This document shows, one piece after another, positions 7,590 through 13,343 of a stretch of DNA of 16,703 nucleotides; the first letter of the stretch is position 1; every line of letters begins with the position of its first letter. A model generated the notes under the pieces. It ran no database searches. It was not told the origin of the DNA and was given only the letters and a program-made list of their open reading frames with translations. Source of the DNA: CANJJB01 sp964449295. GTDB lineage: Bacteria > Chlamydiota > Chlamydiia > Chlamydiales > Rhabdochlamydiaceae. Location: assembly GCA_964449295.1 (NCBI GenBank), contig CAYUZN010000035.1, positions 1 through 16,703 on the forward strand, in the 5' to 3' direction. Position numbers and translations under genes: made by a program.

Positions 7590-7755
7590 TTAATTCCTTG
7601 TTTCCCAATATGCGATTCCTTCGGTTGGTTTGAACATTGTTTTAGGCACTCCATCTAGAGTGACAGCCCCTACCCCCAGCAACTAAAAATCCGACTTCAA
7701 GACCCCTCGTTATCACTGTCATCTCTCTCTCTTTCGTGAAAGATTGAAAAACTCA
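7590..7755 (-). pseudogene. Decayed orphan Rhs C-terminal (toxin-tip) remnant
   Basis: Read on the minus strand, this begins about 10 bases after the stop of the putative immunity gene. The frame VFQSFTKEREMTVITRGLEVGFLVAGG matches intact Rhs residues 692-713 (IYQSFRSKTTMGLEVGSLVAGG) in the same frame, with about five extra residues in between. Two single-base deletions (within 7669-7676) then break the frame. After them a second frame continues as GAVTLDGVPKTMF, then KPTEGIAYWETRN, and stops at 7590. There is no plausible start codon with a ribosome binding site, and a TGA lies just upstream, so it is not a functional gene. It is best explained as the remains of a former Rhs C-terminus, or orphan tip cassette, largely deleted, kept beside its immunity gene. 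Confidence 0.7.
7663..7704. repeat. Copy of the Rhs linker sequence (second copy at 8604-8647)
   Basis: On the plus strand this stretch matches 8604-8647, inside the intact rhs gene, with two substitutions and two single-base gaps over about 43 aligned bases. It encodes the GLEVGxLVAGG motif in both places. A weaker match extends to about 7752 (the codons for QSF). It shows that the two tips share a common linker. Confidence 0.8.
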
Positions 7756-7764
7756 CACACTAGT

Positions 7765-8226
7765 TCATACAGGAAGCCTTTCTGGATGTAACCAGACCGC
7801 AATAAGCTCTTGTCCATCCATCGCAGCAACGCTATTAGGAGCAAATTCAATCAGTTGTTTATCTTTTGTGTTTGGGTCTCCAAGGCAAACCCATCCTTTT
7901 TTCTTATTAACATAAATCGGCCATTTTTGATCTTCATTCAATCTATAAGAAATGCCTAGAACAGGAGGCTTATCTAATAAGGCAACTAGACTGCCACTTT
8001 TATATTTAAAAGGAAATTCATCCGTTTCTTCGTATTTAATCAACGGACATAGTCCCCAGACATACATAACTTTTCCTTCATGATCAATTTCTAGCTGTAG
8101 ATCATTAATCATAATTGTTGTATCTCCAGTTCCATCGAGAGGCTCTACATCAAATGAGTAATCTTCAGGTCGATAAACGAGAGAAAAATTTTGATCTTCT
8201 TGAGGTTCTCGAATGAGAAATTTCAT
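7765..8226 (-). CDS. Putative immunity protein for the Rhs C-terminal toxin (153 aa)
   Basis: I do not recognise the family. The protein is small, soluble and acidic, without a signal peptide or membrane span, and looks rich in beta strands (for example TTIMINDLQLEIDHEGKVMY and KKGWVCLGDPN). All these traits are usual for polymorphic-toxin immunity proteins. The ATG at 8226 lies 7 nt after the stop codon of the rhs gene, with AGGCAG-type bases overlapping that stop as a weak ribosome binding site, so it must be transcribed with rhs and probably translated by coupling. The function is inferred from position: nearly every Rhs-type toxin gene is followed by the gene that neutralises its tip. Its own sequence does not prove it. 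Confidence 0.75.
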   Translation of the reverse strand: MKFLIREPQEDQNFSLVYRPEDYSFDVEPLDGTGDTTIMINDLQLEIDHEGKVMYVWGLCPLIKYEETDEFPFKYKSGSLVALLDKPPVLGISYRLNEDQKWPIYVNKKKGWVCLGDPNTKDKQLIEFAPNSVAAMDGQELIAVWLHPERLPV

Positions 8227-8233
8227 CTTCTGC

Positions 8234-10753
8234 CTACTTAAAATTAAAATGGTAAATGACGTTTGTTTCTGGATGTATGACTAGCTCCCATGTTCCTTCG
8301 CTTCCTCTCAAAACTCCAGGAACATCCCAACGTAAACCACCAGGAATGCCACCTGGATCAGGTATGGGTTTTCCAGCAGTCATAATTTCCTCTATTGTTA
8401 ATTGTGATTTCATATATGGTCGCGATAATTTACCAGCATTAGGCCCCTTCTTAACAAATTCAGTAAAGTGTTTTGCAGCTGTGTTAGTATATGTAAATTT
8501 CCTTACTTTTAGAGCACCTTCAATGCTATGAACTCCTTTAGCACTTAGTTTAGCTATTTGCATAGGCATTCGAGCCAACCTGTTGAATACCATAACCCCC
8601 TTAACAGCCCCATACCCCCCAGCAACTAAAGATCCGACTTCAAGCCCCATCGTTGTCTTTGATCGAAAAGATTGGTAAATGGCATCAAAATGATCAATAG
8701 AGAATGCATTCATTATCCAATTTTCTACTTTGTCCATTCTATTTACTTGTGATTGCTCAACCGCTTCAATGATTAGAGCTCTTTCATGGAGGCTGGTTTC
8801 TAAATCGCTTGATCCCATGTAAACAGCAGCGGTTTGCAAATCATGAATCGAACCAATCATAAAATCCACGATACCATGGCAAGTTCCACCCAAGCTACTT
8901 GCAATGGTTCTACCTGTCTTTACAATGCTGCAAGCTCTTTTGTGAATACAAGAGATTCCCATACAGGCACACTTATTAATATCATGAGTTGGATCACTCC
9001 CCTTGGAGTGACAAAATCCTTCTTCTCGTTCGCAATACCCGCAAACACAGGGCTGCAGGTTTTCATTGGTAACAGAAGCAAGTCCAAAATAGTCGATATA
9101 GGTCATTGGATTATTATGTGCGTAAGCGTAAAGATTGGGTCCATCAATGGTTCCTAAGGGATCGGGAGTGAGCCATCTTCCAATTTTTGGATCATAATAA
9201 CGATAGCCGAAATAGATAAGCCCTATTTCTTTATCGACTCGTTTCCCCTGATATCTCCAAGGATTACCAACAGAAGAATCAGATATGGTGCTTCCTCTTA
9301 CATCTGTGATGTCTTCTTCTCCGTAGACAGAATAGCGGTATGTTTCTACAACCTTGCGTCTTTGGTGATCAATAAGGCAGGCAATATTGCCTTGGAGATC
9401 GTAAATAGGAACATAGATCTCTTTTCGCAATTCGATGGCAATACTTGGAGCCTCAGGATGATTAGGATTACTGGGGATTTTCAGCTCAATAATTATCCCT
9501 TTTTCATCAACTGAGCCAATTTCCGTATCTCCTAAATAGAAAAATCGAAATATTTTTTCCCTCTTGCCTTTTGCTTCAATCCGTTTTGTAAGGCGTCTTC
9601 CGCTACCATCATAGGTGAATTTTACAATATTTTGGTCAGGGTCTGTGATAGAGACGATTTGACCTTCCGGATTTGTTTGATAAGCCCAGGTTTTTGTACC
9701 GATTATCTTTGTTGCAATGTTCCCTCTGTGATCAAAAGTATAAGAAGCTCCTTCTGCTTCTGTCAGCTGATTAAGTTCATTTACTTTATAGGCAGATCCA
9801 TTTCTTTTGAGACGATTACCAACCGAATCATAAGAGTAAGTAGACTCGATTTCTCCTTTTTCTGAGATCAGTTGAGAAAGAGCATTATAATTGTAATCTA
9901 CTGTGGTTTTTTCCTCATCAAAGATGATCTCTCTTTTCTTGAGGTTATGCAAGGGATCATACCCATCTTTCAGCACTTTATCTTGAAAAAAATCTGTAGC
10001 GATGTAAATTCTTCTGCCAGCTTTATCCCAAACCTGTGTTTTTTGTCCAACATGTCCAGGAAGGATCTCTTCAAGAATATTTCCCATTTGGTCTCTTGAG
10101 ACAACTTGATAGTCGTAGAGTTCTTTCTTATCTTTATTGAAACGTTGAACGTTTTTTACAAAGGGTCCTTCATAGGTATATTCAACAAAAGAGCCATCGG
10201 GAAGCTGGAGCGCCTGAATTTTCCCTTCCCCATCATAGGTACGGCTAACCTGATACAATCCAAATTCATCTTTTACTGTTTCAGAAAGAGGCATAGCATG
10301 CGCATCAAATGAGTAGTTAATCGTAGCAGAAGATCCTAGCTGAACTTGATTCAGATTATTAGCCTTATCATAGGAAAATTGATATTTCATCTCTTCTTCT
10401 CCCATTAAATAAGAGATGACTTTCAAATTTCCTGAATTATCGTATTGATATTTAATAGGCTCTTGAGAATTAGGCTGATATTTAGTTATTAAATCGCCAT
10501 AAGTGTTATATTCAAAGCAAAATATATGCTCATGCGGTGTTCTTTTTCCTAATGTAATAGATTCAAGTTGATCTTTTTGATTGAAAGACCGCTCGCTCTC
10601 GTAAGTTCTAAGAGGAGATTCTTCAACTGTAACTCCAAAAAACTCTAACCACTGTTCAGCTCCAAAAGCTACCGGAGGAACAGGATGTCCCACTGTAGGC
10701 TGTGGGATCTCGGAAATTGGACGAAAGCGCCGGGATGTATCTATAGAATCCAT
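8234..10753 (-). CDS. Short Rhs/YD-repeat polymorphic toxin with variable C-terminal tip
   Basis: Rhs proteins build a beta-cage of YD repeats that encapsulates a C-terminal toxin. This 839-aa protein has YD repeats over about residues 80-460 (KYQYDNSGNLK, SYDSVGNRLKR, TYDGSGRRLTK, PIYDLQGNIACL). The Rhs core follows at about 500-558, with YFGYRYYDPKIGRWLTPDP, then LG and NLYAYAHNNPMTYID before YFGL; the core's DP motif is the usual self-cleavage region. Next comes an unusual Cys-rich linker (nine Cys between 569 and 625), a helical segment, GLEVGSLVAGGYGAVKG (703-719), and a tip of about 120 aa. The tip contains AAKHFTEF, SRPYMKSQLTIEEIM, GGLRWDVPG and GTWELVIHPETNVIYHFNF. It resembles tips of nuclease-type polymorphic toxins, but I cannot name the family with certainty. 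No signal peptide, PAAR or membrane anchor is seen, so the export route is unknown. The start ATG lies in a perfect palindrome and has no Shine-Dalgarno site. Confidence 0.93.
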   Translation of the reverse strand: MDSIDTSRRFRPISEIPQPTVGHPVPPVAFGAEQWLEFFGVTVEESPLRTYESERSFNQKDQLESITLGKRTPHEHIFCFEYNTYGDLITKYQPNSQEPIKYQYDNSGNLKVISYLMGEEEMKYQFSYDKANNLNQVQLGSSATINYSFDAHAMPLSETVKDEFGLYQVSRTYDGEGKIQALQLPDGSFVEYTYEGPFVKNVQRFNKDKKELYDYQVVSRDQMGNILEEILPGHVGQKTQVWDKAGRRIYIATDFFQDKVLKDGYDPLHNLKKREIIFDEEKTTVDYNYNALSQLISEKGEIESTYSYDSVGNRLKRNGSAYKVNELNQLTEAEGASYTFDHRGNIATKIIGTKTWAYQTNPEGQIVSITDPDQNIVKFTYDGSGRRLTKRIEAKGKREKIFRFFYLGDTEIGSVDEKGIIIELKIPSNPNHPEAPSIAIELRKEIYVPIYDLQGNIACLIDHQRRKVVETYRYSVYGEEDITDVRGSTISDSSVGNPWRYQGKRVDKEIGLIYFGYRYYDPKIGRWLTPDPLGTIDGPNLYAYAHNNPMTYIDYFGLASVTNENLQPCVCGYCEREEGFCHSKGSDPTHDINKCACMGISCIHKRACSIVKTGRTIASSLGGTCHGIVDFMIGSIHDLQTAAVYMGSSDLETSLHERALIIEAVEQSQVNRMDKVENWIMNAFSIDHFDAIYQSFRSKTTMGLEVGSLVAGGYGAVKGVMVFNRLARMPMQIAKLSAKGVHSIEGALKVRKFTYTNTAAKHFTEFVKKGPNAGKLSRPYMKSQLTIEEIMTAGKPIPDPGGIPGGLRWDVPGVLRGSEGTWELVIHPETNVIYHFNFK

Positions 10754-10761
10754 ATATATGG
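10750..10761. promoter_or_regulatory. Perfect 12-bp palindrome at the rhs start
   Basis: CCATATATATGG is its own reverse complement. It contains the ATG of rhs on the minus strand (10753-10751) and an ATG on the plus strand (10758) in frame with the DUF502 gene. It could be an operator for the divergent genes, or a chance product of two facing ATGs in AT-rich DNA. Confidence 0.35.
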
Positions 10762-10799
10762 CTTTTTTATTGCTTCAGAATATAAATTTAGATAATTAT

Positions 10800-11468
10800 A
10801 TGCCTATGTTTAAAAGCTTAAAGAATCATTTCATGACGGGGCTAGCTGTTTTGCTACCTCTTGCGATTACAATTGTTATCCTCGAATTTATCATTAACTT
10901 TCTCACAGAACCTTTCATGTGTATGATTAGCCCTCTTTTAAAGCATTTTCATATCGATCAATTTGCAATGCCTTACATCTCTCCTGAAAAGTTTCTTAAA
11001 TATGCCAGTAAAACCTGTATTTTAGTTCTCATCTTTGGGTTGACCATTGTCTTAGGAGTGATCACACGCTGGTTTTTGATCCGCTTTCTTCTCAATTTCT
11101 GGGATCGTATTCTCAATAAAATTCCCGTCATTAAAACGATTTATAAGACGACACAAGATATTATTAGAACGCTCTTTTCTTCCGATAAAAACTCGTTTCA
11201 ACAAGTGGTGATGGTTCCCTTTCCTAAAGAAGGGATCTACGCGCTTGGATTGATCTCAAGAGAAGCACCCCCCTTCTGCTCTAAAAAAGCAGGAGCTAAA
11301 TTGATCAGTGTGTTAATCCCTACAACACCCAATCCCATTTCAGGCTTCCTTCTCATGTACAAAGAAAATGATCTAATTTATATCGACATGAAAACCGATG
11401 AAGCGATCAAATATATCGTCTCATGTGGCGTGATTTCTCCAGAAGATAAACCCAAGTTACCATTATGA
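10800..11468 (+). CDS. DUF502 (COV-like) membrane protein, first copy
   Basis: This belongs to DUF502, the family that includes plant COV (continuous vascular ring) proteins and many bacterial membrane proteins without a proven activity. From the ATG at 10800 the protein has 222 aa. It has a first span over FMTGLAVLLPLAITIVILEFIINFL, a second over TCILVLIFGLTIVLGVITRWFLI, then the conserved soluble part with IPVIKTIYKTTQDIIRTLF, VVMVPFPKEG, VLIPTTPNPISGFLLM and a C-terminal VSCGVISPE. An upstream ATG (10758) would add 14 residues, but family members begin just before the TGLAVLLP block, as the second copy does. No Shine-Dalgarno site is visible at either. The stop overlaps the start of the next gene as ATGA, so the two paralogues are translated together. 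Confidence 0.88.
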   Translation: MPMFKSLKNHFMTGLAVLLPLAITIVILEFIINFLTEPFMCMISPLLKHFHIDQFAMPYISPEKFLKYASKTCILVLIFGLTIVLGVITRWFLIRFLLNFWDRILNKIPVIKTIYKTTQDIIRTLFSSDKNSFQQVVMVPFPKEGIYALGLISREAPPFCSKKAGAKLISVLIPTTPNPISGFLLMYKENDLIYIDMKTDEAIKYIVSCGVISPEDKPKLPL

Positions 11469-12109
11469 AAAAGTATCTCTCGACCGGCTTTATGATTCTT
11501 CTGCCGATTGCGTTGACAATTTGGATTTTCATGTACCTGCTTAACATCTTCACAACGCCTCTTTACAAGATCGTTGAATCAGGAATCTTGTGGTATGAAC
11601 AAAAGCAAGGCTTAAGCCTTTTACATCACGAGATTCTCGTCTCTTTTTTCAGCAGGTTGATAGCCTTTATTGTCAGTGTATTTATTGTCCTGTTTCTTGG
11701 ATTTGTCGGAAGGCGTTTTTTCTTTAACTCTCTCATCCAATTAACAAATAGCTTTATGCTCCGCATCCCTGTTGTCAAAACGATCTATCGCCTCACAAAA
11801 GATATCACCAAAGCGATGTTTTCAACCGATCAAAAAACTTTTAAAGAAACCGTCCTCATCCCTTTTCCTTCTGGAGAATCACACACCTTGGCTTTTGTGA
11901 CAGGTGATGTTCCTGAAAGTCTTAAAAAAGCGATCAAAGATTTGGAAGTTGTCGTCTTTGTCCCCACAGCACCCCACCCCATTTCAGGATACATGCTGTT
12001 CACCTCTAAAAAAATGCTTCATAAACTCGATGTGTCAACAGAAGACACCTTCAAATTCCTGATCTCCTGTGGTGTTGCTAACCTCTCACAAGAAGCAGGG
12101 CCTGAATGA
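11465..12109 (+). CDS. DUF502 (COV-like) membrane protein, second copy
   Basis: This 214-aa protein is a paralogue of the one just upstream. The matching blocks are STGFMILLPIALTIWIFMYLL (span 1), LIAFIVSVFIVLFLGFVGRRFF (span 2), IPVVKTIYRLTKDITKAMF, VLIPFPSGE, VFVPTAPHPISGYMLF and LISCGVAN. Identity in the cytoplasmic half is clear by eye but the copies have diverged well, so the duplication is old or ancestral. The two proteins may form a hetero-oligomer. It shares ATGA overlaps with both neighbours (11465-11468 and 12106-12109), which suggests tightly coupled expression with holC although no functional link is known. It has no ribosome binding site of its own. Confidence 0.92.
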   Translation: MKKYLSTGFMILLPIALTIWIFMYLLNIFTTPLYKIVESGILWYEQKQGLSLLHHEILVSFFSRLIAFIVSVFIVLFLGFVGRRFFFNSLIQLTNSFMLRIPVVKTIYRLTKDITKAMFSTDQKTFKETVLIPFPSGESHTLAFVTGDVPESLKKAIKDLEVVVFVPTAPHPISGYMLFTSKKMLHKLDVSTEDTFKFLISCGVANLSQEAGPE

Positions 12110-12495
12110 CACCTAATGTCCTATTTTTCCCTGTCAAAGGCACCCAAGAAAAACTCCTTAAAATTTGCAAGGTAGCCACGCTCTATGTCCAAAAAAAAGA
12201 AAAACTCATCATTTTGGTCTCTGACCAAGCAGCCTTTCAATTTGTCGATGAGCTCCTCTGGAAACTCCCAGAAGAAGGATTTTTACCCCATCCCAATACT
12301 TTCTTGACCATTGAAACAGAGCCCAATGGAGAGGCCTCTGCGATCTTTAACCTTCAACCTACCGCTCTATTAGACAATCATTCTTTTAAAAAAATATATG
12401 AACTAGAAGACTACACCTCCTCTGAAAAGCTCCCTAACCAGCGCTACCAGATGTACCGCAATGCCGGCTACGCGATCACTGTAGAGGCAGATTAA
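12106..12495 (+). CDS. holC: DNA polymerase III chi subunit (HolC-like)
   Basis: Chi links the clamp-loader complex of DNA polymerase III to single-strand binding protein (SSB) and helps hand primers over to the polymerase. The 129-aa protein shows the recognisable family blocks: an N-terminal strand and helix (PNVLFFPVKGTQEKLLKICKV), a Rossmann-like strand (KLIILVSDQAAFQFVDELLW) followed by PEEGFLPH, and the C-terminal RYQMYRNAGYAIT, which parallels RYKAYRVAGF of E. coli chi. It is slightly shorter than the E. coli protein (147 aa). The ATG overlaps the preceding stop as ATGA. Chi proteins vary greatly and are easily left as hypothetical. I rate this assignment good because the W, PH and RY..YR..G positions coincide. 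Confidence 0.82.
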   Translation: MTPNVLFFPVKGTQEKLLKICKVATLYVQKKEKLIILVSDQAAFQFVDELLWKLPEEGFLPHPNTFLTIETEPNGEASAIFNLQPTALLDNHSFKKIYELEDYTSSEKLPNQRYQMYRNAGYAITVEAD

Positions 12496-12502
12496 AAAAC
12501 TA

Positions 12503-12532
12503 TTGTAAAATTCATCCTTTTTCGTATATAGT
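12503..12532 (+). promoter_or_regulatory. Candidate promoter before the small-protein/ybeY cluster
   Basis: TTGTAA (12503-12508) is followed by TATATA (12525-12530, 16-bp spacer) or the overlapping TATAGT (12527-12532, 18-bp spacer). Transcription would start at about 12537-12539, right at the foot of the hairpin that covers the ribosome binding site. Confidence 0.4.
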
Positions 12533-12556
12533 GGGTGTCTCATTGCAGGAGACCCC
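12533..12556 (+). promoter_or_regulatory. Leader hairpin overlapping the ribosome binding site
   Basis: GTCTC (12537-12541) pairs with GAGAC (12549-12553) around a 7-nt loop, and GGG (12533-12535) can add three pairs with CCC (12554-12556) across a one-base bulge. The Shine-Dalgarno site AGGAG (12547-12551) of the 58-aa gene lies partly in the loop and partly in the 3' arm. Folding could therefore control translation. Confidence 0.4.
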
Positions 12557-12561
12557 AAGTT

Positions 12562-12738
12562 ATGGTACGTATTAGTAAACAAGCAGAGCGAAGAAGCAAA
12601 TGCCCTCATAGATGCAGACCCCCTTCCCCTAAATCAGGTCCTAAACAAGACAATTTACCTTCCGGGTATAAAGCTCACGCGTCAGCATTAGAAGATGCAC
12701 AGATAGCTCAAACCACCTTCATTTCAAAGATCAAATAA
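12562..12738 (+). CDS. Conserved chlamydial Cys/Pro-rich small protein (58 aa, CT421.1-like)
   Basis: This is a very basic 58-aa protein beginning MVRISKQAERRSKCPHRC, then PPSPKSGP and LPSGYKAHASALED. The CPHRC pair of cysteines flanking a histidine suggests a small metal or RNA contact, but no activity is known to me. Its place before the 53-aa basic protein, ybeY and the CBS protein copies the order CT421.1-CT421.2-CT422-CT423 that I recall from C. trachomatis, so I take it as the CT421.1 counterpart. AGGAG (12547-12551) is a good ribosome binding site 10 nt before the ATG and sits in a possible leader hairpin. Together with the ribosome-type neighbours, a role near translation is a reasonable but unproven inference. 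Confidence 0.8.
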   Translation: MVRISKQAERRSKCPHRCRPPSPKSGPKQDNLPSGYKAHASALEDAQIAQTTFISKIK

Positions 12739-12749
12739 TAAGGCTCATT

Positions 12750-12911
12750 ATGACAAGACATCGCAGTTATGGAAAATCGAATAAAGGCGCTAAAAAAAGA
12801 AATGTTTTGAAGCGTTTTGAGAGAATTGACGTCCTCCGCCAACTAGGCAAATGGAAAGATGGAGAAAACAAACTCGTGACGAACCTTCCTAAAACACCTG
12901 TTTCTATTTAA
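12750..12911 (+). CDS. PVC-type small basic protein (53 aa, CT421.2-like)
   Basis: The sequence starts MTRHRSYGKSNKGAKKRNVL, continues with KRFERIDVLRQLGKWKDGEN, and ends LPKTPVSI. It fits the family of small basic proteins shared by Chlamydiae, Verrucomicrobia and Lentisphaerae, which has been described as a signature protein of the PVC superphylum and is thought to bind RNA or the ribosome. About a third of the residues are Lys, Arg or His. The key pattern GAKKRNVLKRFERI..L...GKWKDG...LPKT is complete. The ATG lies 11 nt after the stop of the 58-aa gene, preceded only by AAGG (12740-12743). ybeY begins 3 nt after its stop. It is easily missed because of its length. Its presence is the best single marker of the organism's phylum. 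Confidence 0.88.
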   Translation: MTRHRSYGKSNKGAKKRNVLKRFERIDVLRQLGKWKDGENKLVTNLPKTPVSI

Positions 12912-12914
12912 ATT

Positions 12915-13343
12915 TTGAAAATATCTATTTTTAACCGGCAGAGTAATTTGCCGGTTAAGCTTTCCTCTATTAGAAATTTAGTTACTTTTATCTTGAAAAT
13001 CAAAAAAATCTCCTGCCAAGAAATTTCTATCTATTTGGTGGGGAAAAGAAAAATCTCTTCATTACATAAAGAATTCTTTAACGATCCTTCCCCTACTGAC
13101 TGCATCTCTTTTCCTATAGACTCTGATTATTTGGGAGAGATTTTTGTCTGCCCTAAAGTAGCTCAAGACTACAATCCCAAAAAACCCTATGTTGAAACAT
13201 CTCTTTACATCATACATGCAATCTTGCATCTTCTAGGTTATGATGATCTACAAGAAAGCAAGAGAAAAATCATGCACCAAGAACAGGTGCGTTTATTAAA
13301 ACTAGCTATTAAACACCGATGTATTTTGGAAATAGTCTCTTAG
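12915..13343 (+). CDS. ybeY: Endoribonuclease/rRNA maturation factor YbeY
   Basis: YbeY is a metal-dependent single-strand endoribonuclease acting in 16S rRNA 3'-end maturation and ribosome quality control. The 142-aa protein has the conserved substrate-side block DPSPTDCISFPID (57-69) and the metal-site region HAILHLLGYDD (101-111). The family signature is HxxxHxxGYDH. Here H101 and H105 are present, but the third position is Asp (D111) instead of His. An aspartate can bind zinc, so activity may persist. The start is a TTG at 12915, since there is no ATG nearby and the sequence MKISIFNRQ suits the family; it lies 3 nt after the preceding stop. The 3' end overlaps the next gene by 25 nt. The location matches CT422 of C. 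trachomatis (predicted metalloenzyme). Confidence 0.9.
   Translation: MKISIFNRQSNLPVKLSSIRNLVTFILKIKKISCQEISIYLVGKRKISSLHKEFFNDPSPTDCISFPIDSDYLGEIFVCPKVAQDYNPKKPYVETSLYIIHAILHLLGYDDLQESKRKIMHQEQVRLLKLAIKHRCILEIVS

Noticed and set aside
7588..7608. TTG start giving the CPCC protein seven more residues
   Set aside because: The ATG at 7587 has AAGGA at the right distance, and the upstream bases are explained as the end of the decayed Rhs tip in another frame.
7724..7764. CT-rich (GA on the minus strand) tract near 7721-7733 as a phase-variable repeat
   Set aside because: Only about five dinucleotide units, within the decayed tip; too short and too imperfect to support phase variation.
8256..10312. 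Several plus-strand frames of 68-107 codons antisense to rhs
   Set aside because: All lie opposite the YD-repeat and tip coding sequence and show no domain or ribosome binding site.
10758..10799. Longer N-terminus for the first DUF502 protein
   Set aside because: The second copy and the family begin just before the TGLAVLLP-like block. The extra residues add nothing recognisable, though I cannot exclude this start.
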